Source of the DNA: Shimia sp040370365
GTDB taxonomy: Bacteria > Pseudomonadota > Alphaproteobacteria > Rhodobacterales > Rhodobacteraceae
Assembly: GCF_040370365.1 (NCBI RefSeq)
Contig: NZ_BAABWQ010000003.1
Span: 868,001 to 932,000 of the forward strand
Direction: 5' to 3'
Length of the DNA: 64,000 bases
In this document: piece after piece, positions 18,962-28,218 of the stretch
Position numbering within the stretch: the stretch's first letter is position 1
Layout: each line of letters opens with the position of its first letter
Translations under genes and position numbers: made by a program
The notes under the pieces: model-generated
The model's input: the letters and a program-made list of their open reading frames with translations, nothing else
Told to the model about the DNA's origin: nothing
The model's database searches: none

Positions 18962-19314
18962 AAAACACCTGAAAAATATGGCTTATTTTCAGCTTGTTGT
19001 GCAGACGCGTGCAGAAAGCCCCGCCCGCTTTCGCCCCGAAACCGGCTGAAACCTGTACAAAACTTACATGCTTGTGCGGTTTCTTGAGGCCATATCGGTA
19101 TCGGTTGTTGCGCTTCTTGTTGCTTCTCTCGTTGGATTGCGAGAGGTCACAGCAGTTGCAATATCCTCTGCAGTGATGCTGAGTGCGCGCAAGCGCATTC
19201 TGGGCCATACTGGGTAGAATGTGTTCGGCTGCGGTGGGATCGATTTTTTGTGCAAACCAGACTAGCTTTGGCGTGCTAACACCGCAGATGGGTATGTGAC
19301 ATCAAAGGAAAATG
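18962..19314. other. Region between tRNA-Arg and the GNAT gene
   Basis: About 350 bases with no firmly supported gene. It contains the possible 49-codon hydrophobic reading frame listed separately (19068-19217) and must hold the promoter of the acetyltransferase gene. No terminator-like hairpin was clear to me after the tRNA. Confidence 0.4.
19068..19217 (+). CDS. Possible small single-span membrane protein (49 aa)
   Basis: ATG-started frame of 49 codons with a protein-like hydrophobic profile: MLVRFLEAISVSVVALLVAS, a short charged turn LRE, a second apolar stretch, and a basic tail (SARKRILGHTG). This resembles a small inner-membrane protein. There is no good Shine-Dalgarno sequence before the ATG, and it could be chance. 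It lies about 105 bases after the tRNA. Confidence 0.25.
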   Translation: MLVRFLEAISVSVVALLVASLVGLREVTAVAISSAVMLSARKRILGHTG

Positions 19315-19791
19315 ATGACCGAGGATGCTTCTATCGACGTGCATGTGCGGCTGCCGACACTGTCAGACAAGTCTGCGTGGACAGAGCTCTGGGCGCAATA
19401 CAATGCCTTTTATGGTCGGGAGGGTGACACCGCCCTGTCGTCAGACGTCATTGAAAACACGTGGAAACGCATTCTCGACCCGAGAAGTTCCGTCGCGGGC
19501 CTTGTCGCCATGACCGATGGCAGAATGCTGGGATTTGCCCATGTCGTGTTCCACGACAACCTGATCCAGCTGCAACAGACATGCTACATGCAAGATCTTT
19601 TCACATCTCCGACTGCGCGCGGCCGTGGGGTTGCCCGGGCGCTGATCGACGGGATCTCCGTCATGTGCCGCTCACAGGACGTTGGCGACATTTACTGGCA
19701 CACTCAGGCGGACAATGTGACCGCGCGCCGCCTGTACGACCAGCTTGGCAGAGATACAGAATTCGTCGTGTACAGAATGAAAGTCGGCTAA
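19315..19791 (+). CDS. GNAT-family N-acetyltransferase
   Basis: A 158-residue acetyl-CoA-dependent N-acetyltransferase. The acetyl-CoA-binding loop is TARGRGVARALIDG, preceded by the beta strand CYMQDLFTSP. The C terminus has the usual YWHTQADNVTARRLYDQLG before the last strand. AAGGA at 19305-19309 is five bases from the ATG at 19315. An ATG three bases earlier is an equal alternative and adds one Met. The substrate is unknown. It is a single gene with its own upstream region. Confidence 0.88.
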   Translation: MTEDASIDVHVRLPTLSDKSAWTELWAQYNAFYGREGDTALSSDVIENTWKRILDPRSSVAGLVAMTDGRMLGFAHVVFHDNLIQLQQTCYMQDLFTSPTARGRGVARALIDGISVMCRSQDVGDIYWHTQADNVTARRLYDQLGRDTEFVVYRMKVG

Positions 19792-20170
19792 TCTGAGACC
19801 CGCAGCACGGGACAGCTTTGCTGGGACGAACTCGGCGTTATGCAACCAGACCTGACCGACACTATCAGTTTTCATTACAAATCTGTTTCGCTCAGGTCTG
19901 CACCGCGGCGATCACCGTTCAAGCACGATCGCGTGCAGATCCAAACGAGAGGCGCGCTTAAGACCCCTGCTGTTGCCGCATTTTGGTGTTCTCACACAAC
20001 TGGGCTTCCTATTGGTTTGTTAAGCATTCGCTTCAAACCGTAATTGTGCGCCCAATCTGTTGCGCAGTGCGGACATGATTGGAACACATTTTCTCCACAG
20101 CTTGGCCTCTTAGGTGAGAACTTGCTGCCGCATTTCCTCCCCGTCTAACGATAGAGAGGACGTTGCGTCG
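19792..20170. other. Long upstream region of the kinase/GTPase operon
   Basis: About 380 bases without a convincing gene. Near its middle is an interrupted inverted repeat, GGTTTG at 20014-20019 and CAAACC at 20034-20039, a candidate regulator site or part of the promoter region. GAGAGGA at 20154-20160 is the ribosome site of the kinase gene. The length suggests regulated transcription of the operon. Confidence 0.4.
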
Positions 20171-21484
20171 ATGAACCACGCCGAAGACACCGCGACGATG
20201 CTGCCTCCCGGCACAGAGTTGCTAAGGGGACAATATCGGATCATCCGCAACTTGGGCCAAGGCGGCTTTGGCCTCACCTACCTTGCCTCTGACAGTTTGA
20301 ACCGCACCGTCGTGATCAAAGAGTGTTTTCCTGCTCAGATTTGTATGCGCGATGGTCACAACGTGGTGCCTACCGGCCGAGAAAATGCCCCGTTTTTTGC
20401 CTCTGTTTTGGATCAATTTCAGGCGGAAGCACACCAGCTCGCTGAGCTCGACCATCCGCGCATCGTGGGTGTCCACCAGACGTTTGCGGAAAACGGCACC
20501 GCATATACGGCCATGGATTTTGTCGAAGGAGATGACCTACATGAACTGGTTGATCACGCGCCGGGGCGCTTGACACCCAAGCTGATCGACACTGTTCTGC
20601 GCCAGGTTCTTGACGCGTTAAGTTACCTACATGATCGCGGGGTCCTGCATCGCGACGTGGCCCCAGACAATCTCATTTTGACCGCTGAGGGCGATGTGAC
20701 GCTGATCGACTTTGGCGCAGCCTATTCTTCTGACGATATCGAAAGCGGGCAAAACCAATGCATGCTGGCCGTGAAAGATGGGTATTCCCCACCGGAGTTT
20801 TACAGCGCTGACGGGGCGCAAGGTGCGCACAGTGACATGTATTCATTCGGCGCACTCTGCCATCTCATCTTCACCGGCGAAGCCCCCCCGGACGCCCAAA
20901 TCCGCGGAGATATGACTGCCAACGGAAAAATGGACCCCTACATTCCGCTGGAGTCTTCCGATTTTGAGATTGAAATACGCCTAAAATTGGCCACGGATCG
21001 CGCCTTGGCCTTAGCCCCTGCTGACCGGTTGCGTTGCGCAGATGATTGGCTGGCGGTGATGGACGGACCGATACCGAAGCCCTTGCCTGTGTTTGATCCA
21101 GCGGTGATCGGAGTCATCGAGGAGTTGGTCAGCAAGACCAATAAACTTTTGACACCAGGATTGCCGAAGGCATTGCAGAAACCGAAGCAACCTCTCGACG
21201 GTTCGTCGCAGACCACGTCGGCCCCCAAGCAGTATGTCGATATATTTGGGGAGCCAATTGACGACGTTGCTGCGTATTTAAGAGAACAGGATCGGCAGAT
21301 TGCATCCCGAACCCGGCCCGAAATTCGTCCTCCTCGTCAGGGTGAGTTTGTACCAAGGCAATCCTCGCCAAACGCCCATCCGGCACCCTCCAGCCAACAT
21401 GGACTCACTTCGGCGCTTATTCGATTTTGTGATCGCGTCAAAGGTGACCGACTTTCCACCAACACTCGCCTATTCCTAATTTGA
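20171..21484 (+). CDS. Soluble Hanks-type Ser/Thr protein kinase
   Basis: A 437-residue eukaryotic-like kinase. The Gly loop GQGGFG is at 29-34, the ATP-anchoring Lys50 in VVIKECF, the catalytic loop HRDVAPDN at 160-167, and the metal-binding DFG at 180-182. HRDVAPDN in place of HRDLKPEN is a known bacterial variant and keeps the catalytic Asp and Asn. No transmembrane segment is seen, unlike PknB-type receptors. The tail of about 130 residues is Pro/Gln-rich and could be an FHA-binding phospho-region. The ATG at 20171 has GAGAGGA ten bases upstream. It is the first gene of the operon, 11 bases before the FHA gene. Confidence 0.92.
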   Translation: MNHAEDTATMLPPGTELLRGQYRIIRNLGQGGFGLTYLASDSLNRTVVIKECFPAQICMRDGHNVVPTGRENAPFFASVLDQFQAEAHQLAELDHPRIVGVHQTFAENGTAYTAMDFVEGDDLHELVDHAPGRLTPKLIDTVLRQVLDALSYLHDRGVLHRDVAPDNLILTAEGDVTLIDFGAAYSSDDIESGQNQCMLAVKDGYSPPEFYSADGAQGAHSDMYSFGALCHLIFTGEAPPDAQIRGDMTANGKMDPYIPLESSDFEIEIRLKLATDRALALAPADRLRCADDWLAVMDGPIPKPLPVFDPAVIGVIEELVSKTNKLLTPGLPKALQKPKQPLDGSSQTTSAPKQYVDIFGEPIDDVAAYLREQDRQIASRTRPEIRPPRQGEFVPRQSSPNAHPAPSSQHGLTSALIRFCDRVKGDRLSTNTRLFLI

Positions 21485-21495
21485 AGGGACATCAC

Positions 21496-22617
21496 ATGAG
21501 GTTCATTCGCGATATTATTGCCGACAAAACACAAGGCATCAGCCAAGACGACACTGCCGCGTTGCGGTATCCATTGCATCTTCGAGAGGAAGATCGCGCA
21601 GACATCGTTCCGCCTGCGTCTGAAATGGATACCATTGCACCACCGGAGCCATCTGCGCCCAGCGCTGAGGTGCAACCAGCGCGCAACAATGTAGCCGTTG
21701 ATCTCTCTGCAATTTCAGCGGCGGTGTCGTCGCAAGCGGAACACCCTACACAAGTGTCAGGCCCAGAAAATCCAACTCAGGCTATTCGTCACGCCCCGGA
21801 ACGAGCGCAAACGCCAGACTTCGAAGAAACAAGCCCTGCGCATCTCAAGGAACCGGACTTTTTGCCGGTTTCCGACCCGGAACATTTTCTCAAATCTGAG
21901 GGGGCCATTGGCACGCAGCCCATTGAAAGTCCGACAGCTCCACAAGACAGTGCCGCAGACATAGCGCCATCGACGCGGCTTTCGTTAGAGCGTGAAGGTA
22001 CCGCAGTGAATGCTGCAGCCCCTACCACCCCAATGTCGACAGGCCAACCTGCCCAGATCGAGACAGAGGGTGCGTCACCAGAGGATGAGTTGGCTGACCT
22101 GCAGATGAGCGTTTCTGCCCATAAACCCGCCAGCGGTCGAGGTTCTAAAGGACGCGTAAAAACACGATTGTTGGGCTTTGGCGCGCCCTCCGCCATGTCG
22201 CATGACCCCTTGTCCCAATCGCGCGAAGCCACAGTGCCCTCACAAGCGCATTTCCCAGTTGGGTGGCTGGTTGTGATTGATGGTCCCGGCAAAGGCAGCT
22301 CATTTTCATTGTTTGACGGTCTCACGCAACTTGGCCGTGGCGAAGGTCAAACCGTGCGTCTTGATTTTGGTGACAACACAATTTCACGGGAGAACCACGC
22401 CGCCATCGCGTTTGATGCGGAACAGCGGCAGTTCTTCTTTGGACATGGCGGCAAAGCCAACCTTGTGCGGCTAAACGGGCGCCCCGTTCTGAGCACCGAA
22501 GTCCTCGATACCAACAGCGTCATGCGCATAGGCGAAACCACTCTTAAGTTTGTAGCGCTCTGTGGAGAAGACTTCGCTTGGAATGATGCTGAGGCAGGAC
22601 ATGCCGAATTTGGGTGA
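21496..22617 (+). CDS. FHA-domain protein with long disordered N-terminal part
   Basis: A 373-residue protein with a phosphothreonine-binding FHA domain at about 258-355. The key residues are visible: GRG at about 280-282, SRENH at 297-301 and LNG at 326-328. The first 250 residues are rich in Pro, Ala, Glu and Thr and look unstructured. They could carry phosphorylation sites for the upstream kinase. The ATG at 21496 has AAGGGA six bases before it. The gene overlaps the phosphatase start by 17 bases. It is probably the scaffold that reads the kinase signal, as FHA proteins do in PpkA/PppA/Fha systems. Confidence 0.9.
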   Translation: MRFIRDIIADKTQGISQDDTAALRYPLHLREEDRADIVPPASEMDTIAPPEPSAPSAEVQPARNNVAVDLSAISAAVSSQAEHPTQVSGPENPTQAIRHAPERAQTPDFEETSPAHLKEPDFLPVSDPEHFLKSEGAIGTQPIESPTAPQDSAADIAPSTRLSLEREGTAVNAAAPTTPMSTGQPAQIETEGASPEDELADLQMSVSAHKPASGRGSKGRVKTRLLGFGAPSAMSHDPLSQSREATVPSQAHFPVGWLVVIDGPGKGSSFSLFDGLTQLGRGEGQTVRLDFGDNTISRENHAAIAFDAEQRQFFFGHGGKANLVRLNGRPVLSTEVLDTNSVMRIGETTLKFVALCGEDFAWNDAEAGHAEFG

Positions 22618-23545
22618 GCTGCGCTTTGATGTCGCCACCGGGATAAATCTTGGCACACGTGCCCGCCAAGAAGACATGGTGGTCGCCGATTTCCCATTTG
22701 GTGCGCCAGTGGGTTTTGCGGTGCTCTCTGACGGTATGGGCGGCCATTCTTGCGGCGATGTGGCCAGCGGCATCGTGACGACCGAAATGTTCAGTGAACT
22801 CAAACTTCTTTCGGCTGATCCCGAACAAATGGAGCGCGCTTTAGGAGATGTGTTGCGAGAGGCTGTGACGGATGCCAACCGTTGCATCAACCACTACGAA
22901 CGGCAAAATCCAGAGACACATGGCATGGGCGCGACATTGATCGCACCTGTCTTGTTTGAGAACCGCTTATATTGGATTTCGATCGGAGACTCGCCGCTTT
23001 ACCTGTTTCGTGATCACAAACTGTATCGATTGAACGAAGATCACTCCTATGCCGCCCAAATCGATAGGTTGCTAGCACGTGGCCTGATGTCTCCGGAAGA
23101 AGCCAAAAACCACCCCGACCGCAGCGCGTTATTGTCCGTTCTTGCAGGAGTGGAGATCGCGAAAATAGATTGCCGGACTGAACCCATGACTTTGCAAGAA
23201 GGCGACATCGTCCTAGCAGCCAGCGACGGCTTGCACACATTGAGCGACAGTCGGCTCGCTGGAGTGCTCAGCAAAAATGCAAATCAGTCTGGGGCGCACA
23301 TCAGCGAAAGCCTGATACAGGCTGTCACATCCGAAGCGTGTCAGGATCAAGACAACCTGTCGCTCTGCGTCATCAAAGTGACCCGCAGGAGCGCGCTTCA
23401 AAGCGTGCCCGTCAAATCTGGTTCAGCCAGCAACACGCCTCAGGTAACCACCGTGAATACGGGACAAGTCGTGAAGATCGACCGCAATGTGCACGACGGC
23501 ACAGTGCGCACTTTGTTCAGCTTTTCTCGAAAGGTCAGCAAATGA
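22601..23545 (+). CDS. PP2C-family Ser/Thr protein phosphatase
   Basis: A 314-residue Mg/Mn-dependent phosphatase that should reverse the upstream kinase. Motifs in order: the acidic RQED (22-25), SDGMGGH (43-49) with the metal Asp, ISIGDSPLYLF, LAASDGLHTLSD, and the final metal Asp in DQDNLSL. These match the StpA/PppA class. The ATG at 22601 has GAGG six bases upstream and begins directly with the domain. Earlier in-frame starts (22562, 22583, 22586) lie deeper in the FHA gene. Its stop overlaps the next gene (ATGA). Confidence 0.92.
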   Translation: MPNLGELRFDVATGINLGTRARQEDMVVADFPFGAPVGFAVLSDGMGGHSCGDVASGIVTTEMFSELKLLSADPEQMERALGDVLREAVTDANRCINHYERQNPETHGMGATLIAPVLFENRLYWISIGDSPLYLFRDHKLYRLNEDHSYAAQIDRLLARGLMSPEEAKNHPDRSALLSVLAGVEIAKIDCRTEPMTLQEGDIVLAASDGLHTLSDSRLAGVLSKNANQSGAHISESLIQAVTSEACQDQDNLSLCVIKVTRRSALQSVPVKSGSASNTPQVTTVNTGQVVKIDRNVHDGTVRTLFSFSRKVSK

Positions 23546-24747
23546 CGTGCACTCAATCAGATCAGATTATCGGACAATTGCATTCCGCACTTGAGAGCGG
23601 ACGGCTGCCCAAACGTCAAAAGGCGATGGGCACACAAGTTCTCGACCACCTGTCCGAGGCGGTGCGTGTGGTCGTATTAGGACGCCCGCGTAGCGGCAAA
23701 AGTAGCCTAATCAATATGATGATCGGTGCGGAGATCATCTGCCCACCTCGCGATGTTGAAACCACCGAGGTCGTCTATGGAAAAAGCCCACAAATCACTT
23801 TGTTCTGGCCGGACGGCACTTCGCAGTGTGTGACAGGGAGCAGTCTTGAGAACCAAGTCTACGCGGGAGCGAATAGGGTAAAATACGAGCTTCCATTGGA
23901 AGCGCTGCAGACGCAGAGTTACTACGAAGTGGCGCAGCCTTATGACGCACGACAACAACAAAGACTGCTGACAGATGCACTTCAAAAAGGGCAGATCTTT
24001 GTCTGGTGCAGCGAAGAATTTGACCGTGCTGAACAAGATATCTGGGAGAGCGTTCCAGATGAGGTCAAAGATCATAGCTTTCTGGCGCTGACCAAAGCAG
24101 ATCGCCAAATAATGATCGGAGATTTGTCTGAACGCATTGCCGCGTTAACGGCAGTGGTAGCTGATGGATTTCTTGATCTGCACCCAATTGCGACGCTGCA
24201 TGCCATAAAGGCGCGTGTGAACCGGGGTTCTCAGAATGACCTGTGGGACGCCTCTGGCGGGCGCGAACTTGTTGAAGCGATTCAAGCACAAGTCATTCGG
24301 GGTCGGGCCGCCGCTTTGGATCAAGCGGCGTTATTGTTGGCGCAATTGGGGGACGCTGTGGAGGCCGCGCGCAGCCGTGAAATTCCCAACACGTTCTCCC
24401 GAAATGACGCGCCACCTCAAACACCTGCCACGCAAGCTGATGTGTTGGACCAATTGCAATCCCATCTACAAACCGCGGCCAAAGAAATGCTGGCGGATCT
24501 GGATGAGGGAAGAATTCCGGGTACAGATGGTCTGCTCGAACGGTGTGCGTCGACTGTGAGCACATTGACCCAATCCTTGGCCTCTTTTGATCAGAGTGCA
24601 TGCGTCTCTGAGCTTTTGGAAGATGCGCAGGACGGAGAAGAAACACTGATGCTTTTGCAGGTTGAGAAGAGCCCCGAAGCGGCCGAGGACTCGGTGATAT
24701 TGCTTTTGCAGCTTAAAAAAGAAATTGGCGCGAGGGAGCAGGCATGA
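23542..24747 (+). CDS. P-loop GTPase-like protein 1 with degenerate G3 motif
   Basis: A 401-residue protein with a clear P-loop, GRPRSGKSS at 47-55, after VRVVVL. A G4-like TKAD follows in LALTKADRQ, and a G5-like LHPIATLHAI fits a dynamin/Era-like G domain. I could not find a DxxG (G3) motif: the expected region reads FVWCSEEFDRAEQDIW. It may bind nucleotide without normal hydrolysis, or pair with another GTPase. The C-terminal 140 residues look helical. The ATGA overlaps on both sides tie it to the phosphatase and to GTPase 2. I do not recognise a named family. Confidence 0.8.
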   Translation: MTCTQSDQIIGQLHSALESGRLPKRQKAMGTQVLDHLSEAVRVVVLGRPRSGKSSLINMMIGAEIICPPRDVETTEVVYGKSPQITLFWPDGTSQCVTGSSLENQVYAGANRVKYELPLEALQTQSYYEVAQPYDARQQQRLLTDALQKGQIFVWCSEEFDRAEQDIWESVPDEVKDHSFLALTKADRQIMIGDLSERIAALTAVVADGFLDLHPIATLHAIKARVNRGSQNDLWDASGGRELVEAIQAQVIRGRAAALDQAALLLAQLGDAVEAARSREIPNTFSRNDAPPQTPATQADVLDQLQSHLQTAAKEMLADLDEGRIPGTDGLLERCASTVSTLTQSLASFDQSACVSELLEDAQDGEETLMLLQVEKSPEAAEDSVILLLQLKKEIGAREQA

Positions 24748-26825
24748 ACCTACAAATCAGGCAAGAAACCAAGCCAGACATCAAGTCTTCTCGCCGAATT
24801 TCCAACCTTCGCAACGGGTTAGAAGGGCTGCAGCAACTCGGCAACGATCTAGATTCGTTGGATGGGTTGTTGATGCAGCTCTCAAATGTCACCGGGAAAA
24901 ATACGCTTAAGACTGTGGAACGGATGCGAAAAGACGTTGCCGCATTTGAGCCAACTATAACGGTTCTAGGGCAGGTCAAATCCGGGAAAACCACATTGGT
25001 AAATGCGATGGCAGGTTGGGCGGATCTATTGCCATCGGACGTGAACCCTTGGACCTCTGTTGTCACATCTCTGCATATGAAACCAGCATCTCGCCGGGCC
25101 GAGACCGGTGCGACGTTTCAGTTTATGACAGAGAAAAACTGGGACCGTTTGCTCAATCAAGGAGGACGAATTGGCGAAATGGCCAGCCGTGCCGGGGCCG
25201 AAAGCGAGCTGGCCAAAATTGGGGAACAGATCGAAAAAGTTCGGGCGAAAGCTCAAAGGCGTTTGGGGCGCAAATTTGACCTGCTTCTGGGAGAGACCCA
25301 TTCCTACGGATATTTCGACAAAAATCTGCTAGAACGCTACATTGTTCTAGGTGACGACTTTGGAGAGGAAGACAGCGAACAGGGGCGATTTGCCGATATC
25401 CTGTCCTCAGCCGATTTGCATCTCAACAGCGAAGCCTTGCCGGTCCCATTATGTCTGCGAGATACGCCGGGGGTGAACGACACCTTCATGATGCGTGAAC
25501 AAGTCACCATCCAGGCGCTTAGAACCAGTAAATTCTGTGTGGTCGTCTTGTCTGCGGGTCAGGCGCTGACCTCCGTCGACATGGGGTTAATCCGGCTCAT
25601 TTCCAACCTGAAATCCCGCAATGTACTGATCTTTGTAAACCGGATCGACGAGTTGCCTGACCCGGTCAATCAGGTGCCGGAAATCGAAAATAGCATCCGT
25701 CAGACGTTGCACGATCGACAAGGGCCTGAGGATGCTGACATCCTGTTTGGCAGTGCCTATTGGGCAAACAAGGCTTTGAGCGGCGATATTGAAGGCATGT
25801 CCGATCTTTCAGGCAAGGCGCTCTGCGATTGGGCCGAGGTTGTGCTTGATGCCAACAGCGGCAAGCTTGCGCCACTTGAAATGGTCTGGGAACTGTCGGG
25901 GATAGGGCATCTTTTTCAGGCCCTTTCGGATCGCGTGATCGAAGGCCAAGGTGAGCAGCTACTACAAAAAACGGCCAAAAATGCCCTAACGGTGGCCACC
26001 AGCGAACAGGCGGCGGGGATGGTGCGCATCGGCGCAAAAGGCGCCGGTGAGGACACACTATCGGCCAATAGGGCGCTTAGGGCATTCCGTGATATCTCGA
26101 CCTTCCATGAGCAGGCGTTTGACGCAGAGCTGGATGCGGCGATTGCCGATTATCACACACGTGCCGATCGGGCGCATGCAAAGTTCATGGACAGAGCCCT
26201 GCGATCTTTGCTGACACATCTTGAGACCTTCGGGAAAGACCACGTTTGGGACTACGATCCCGTTGGGCTGCGCATGTTGCTGCGCTCGGCGCACTCCGCA
26301 TTTGGAGCGCGGGTGCGCAGTTTGGCACAATCTCGGTTTGAAGCTGCGATGGCAGATGTCGCCGAGCTCTATGCCAAAACATACGGTTCCGCAGTAGAAA
26401 ACATCCAGATGGCGCACGCGGTACTTCCTGATTTGCCAGCGCCGATATCTCTTGGTCAAACCATTGCTTTGGATTTCAACGACGGTTGGTGGATCTCTTG
26501 GTGGAATCGCATTCGCGGTTTCAATGCATTTTCAAAACGATTCCAGAACTTAATCGCGCGCGAGACCGAAGATTTCATGACCCAATCCAAAGAGATTCAA
26601 ACCCGTCAAGTGCGCGACATCGCAAAGGACTGCCTACGGGACTTTTTTAAGCAGCACGATGAAATCATACAGGACATCAACAGTGCAACGGATGCCAAAG
26701 AGATCGGCAAACTGTTCGAAAATGGCGAAGATGGTCAAAAGCGGGCGCAGCTGGGCGCGCTGATAGCGCAATTTGGTGCGCTTGTTGGCCAAGATTCAGT
26801 AGACGTAGGAGTCGCAGCCCAATGA
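24744..26825 (+). CDS. Dynamin-like GTPase (GTPase 2)
   Basis: A 693-residue protein of bacterial dynamin-like size. The G domain shows G1 GQVKSGKTT (76-84), a candidate G2 Thr in NPWTSVV (101-107), G3 DTPG at about 240-243, and G4 NRID near 300. It is followed by about 390 residues of mostly helical sequence (DAELDAAIADYHTRADRAH), as expected for stalk regions. A short apolar, Trp-rich patch, NDGWWISWWNRIRGF, near residue 580 could touch membranes (inference). It is coupled by ATGA overlaps to both neighbours. A role in membrane remodelling is plausible from the family but not shown. Confidence 0.87.
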   Translation: MNLQIRQETKPDIKSSRRISNLRNGLEGLQQLGNDLDSLDGLLMQLSNVTGKNTLKTVERMRKDVAAFEPTITVLGQVKSGKTTLVNAMAGWADLLPSDVNPWTSVVTSLHMKPASRRAETGATFQFMTEKNWDRLLNQGGRIGEMASRAGAESELAKIGEQIEKVRAKAQRRLGRKFDLLLGETHSYGYFDKNLLERYIVLGDDFGEEDSEQGRFADILSSADLHLNSEALPVPLCLRDTPGVNDTFMMREQVTIQALRTSKFCVVVLSAGQALTSVDMGLIRLISNLKSRNVLIFVNRIDELPDPVNQVPEIENSIRQTLHDRQGPEDADILFGSAYWANKALSGDIEGMSDLSGKALCDWAEVVLDANSGKLAPLEMVWELSGIGHLFQALSDRVIEGQGEQLLQKTAKNALTVATSEQAAGMVRIGAKGAGEDTLSANRALRAFRDISTFHEQAFDAELDAAIADYHTRADRAHAKFMDRALRSLLTHLETFGKDHVWDYDPVGLRMLLRSAHSAFGARVRSLAQSRFEAAMADVAELYAKTYGSAVENIQMAHAVLPDLPAPISLGQTIALDFNDGWWISWWNRIRGFNAFSKRFQNLIARETEDFMTQSKEIQTRQVRDIAKDCLRDFFKQHDEIIQDINSATDAKEIGKLFENGEDGQKRAQLGALIAQFGALVGQDSVDVGVAAQ

Positions 26826-27793
26826 CCATTGTCGAGAGCCTTCAAGACACGTCAATTGTAGCCACCAGAAAGCCGCGTATCGCCCTCATGGGCGAGTTCA
26901 GCGCTGGCAAAAGCACGTTGATGAACCTCCTGTTGGGCTGTGACCCGATGCCGGTTCAGATCACCGCGACCCGAGTTCCGCCTGTATGGGTGACCTATGG
27001 TGCGCACTCCGCCACGTTGGTGCATGAAGACGGCGGTGAAACACAATTTGACGGTTCAGACCTAAGCGCGACACCGATGCAGGGCACATCGCTGATCCGG
27101 TTTTCAATGGACTCAGATATTTTGAACCTGTGTGATCTGATTGACATTCCTGGTATATCTGACCCCAACCAGAAACATGAAAGCTGGCTTGATCTGGTCG
27201 CTGACATGGATTGCGTTATCTGGTGCACTCATGCAACTCAGGCATGGCGCCAGTCCGAAGCGGCATTGTGGGAACAGATTTGTGCCAGCGTGCCGGGCCC
27301 CAATCATCTGGTCGTGACACAGATTGACAAACTGCGCACCGAGCTCGATCGCCGGCGCGTACTTGCGCGACTAGAAGCAGAGGCCGGTGCAGCCTTTGCT
27401 TCCATTCTTCCGATTGCAACTTTGGACGCAATTAACGCGGGCATGGATGAAACGGCTTGGCGCAACAGCGGCGGGGCCGCTCTGATTGAGCAATTGGTCA
27501 CCATGTTGGTTGGCGACGAAGAAACCCCCGTGCGTCAAGATGATCTTAACGAGCCCCCAATAAAAGACACGCAGGCCCCATCAAAGGGGATCGCAGCTGG
27601 TGGGGTGACGATCATTGCAGCGTCAAACACATTGCGTAACAACGACGGGCCCGACGCTTGCACAGAGGCGGGCGCGCAAAAGAAAGTGGTGCCGCGCCGT
27701 GTGCGACCCAAAACGCCAACTCCGGACCGACCATCCGACGCGGCAGCGCACTCTGTTCCGCAACTCGATGTTGGTCGTATTGGGGACCCTTAA
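26822..27793 (+). CDS. Era/dynamin-like small GTPase (GTPase 3)
   Basis: A 323-residue P-loop GTPase. G1 is GEFSAGKST (24-32), a Thr-rich G2 region is QITATRVPP, G3 is DIPG in LIDIPGISDPN near residue 108, and G4 is TQID in VVTQIDKL. The G domain occupies roughly the first 230 residues. The rest is a basic, Pro-rich tail (RRVRPKTPTPDRPSD) that looks disordered. The start overlaps the GTPase 2 stop by four bases. It is related in layout to GTPase 1, which suggests a heteromeric GTPase set. Confidence 0.86.
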   Translation: MTIVESLQDTSIVATRKPRIALMGEFSAGKSTLMNLLLGCDPMPVQITATRVPPVWVTYGAHSATLVHEDGGETQFDGSDLSATPMQGTSLIRFSMDSDILNLCDLIDIPGISDPNQKHESWLDLVADMDCVIWCTHATQAWRQSEAALWEQICASVPGPNHLVVTQIDKLRTELDRRRVLARLEAEAGAAFASILPIATLDAINAGMDETAWRNSGGAALIEQLVTMLVGDEETPVRQDDLNEPPIKDTQAPSKGIAAGGVTIIAASNTLRNNDGPDACTEAGAQKKVVPRRVRPKTPTPDRPSDAAAHSVPQLDVGRIGDP

Positions 27794-27855
27794 GCCAACA
27801 GAACAAGGTCCCGGCTGCGATGGGTTAGTCGCATGAGCTTAAAGGAACACGTTTG

Positions 27856-28218
27856 GTGACCGTTTCGGACCGTCTGAAATACTTAAGGTCTGACATCCCC
27901 GGCTGCCACTTGGTTGCATTCGGGGACTCAGAGGCGCGTCTTGTTCTAAAGGCATCACACGATAAAAGTGTGCCACGAGAAGTTTTAGACGGACTGTGCA
28001 CAGAAGCCATTGCTTGCTTCAAGAAAGCTGAGAGCTGTACAGAAACAGTCTCGCAACACAATGAATGCGTTGTTTTTTTGGCGTCCGAAATGCGCATATA
28101 CCTGCATGCGCAAAATCAGTCCGACTTTCTATGCATTCTGTGTGACCTGGAGTCTGATCCCGATATCGCCGTTTTGAGTGGGATGCAGGTTCTGGAAAAG
28201 TTGGTGGGTTTAAAATGA
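27856..28218 (+). CDS. Small protein, possible roadblock/LC7-like fold
   Basis: A 120-residue acidic protein with alternating strand and helix character (CHLVAFGDSEARLVLKASHD, CVVFLASEMRIYLHAQ, DFLCILCDLESDPD). This is reminiscent of roadblock/LC7 or profilin-like GTPase-partner domains such as MglB. The resemblance is by eye only. The GTG at 27856 has AGGA nine bases upstream; a TTG at 27853 is an alternative. A 62-base gap separates it from GTPase 3, and its stop overlaps the next start (ATGA). It could be a regulator of the GTPases. Confidence 0.7.
   Translation: MTVSDRLKYLRSDIPGCHLVAFGDSEARLVLKASHDKSVPREVLDGLCTEAIACFKKAESCTETVSQHNECVVFLASEMRIYLHAQNQSDFLCILCDLESDPDIAVLSGMQVLEKLVGLK

Noticed and set aside
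18546..19208. Long minus-strand open frame covering the tRNA-Arg, containing GFEPATCPLGGGCSIQ
   Set aside because: This translation is the antisense of the tRNA gene itself, a well-known false protein. The rest overlaps the chemoreceptor gene.
18885..20170. Genomic island inserted at tRNA-Arg
   Set aside because: No integrase, no repeated tRNA 3' end and no obvious composition break were seen.
20171..23545. Type VI secretion regulatory genes (ppkA-fha-pppA)
   Set aside because: The three domains match, but no tss structural genes are in the window and the downstream genes are GTPases. A T6SS label is not supported.
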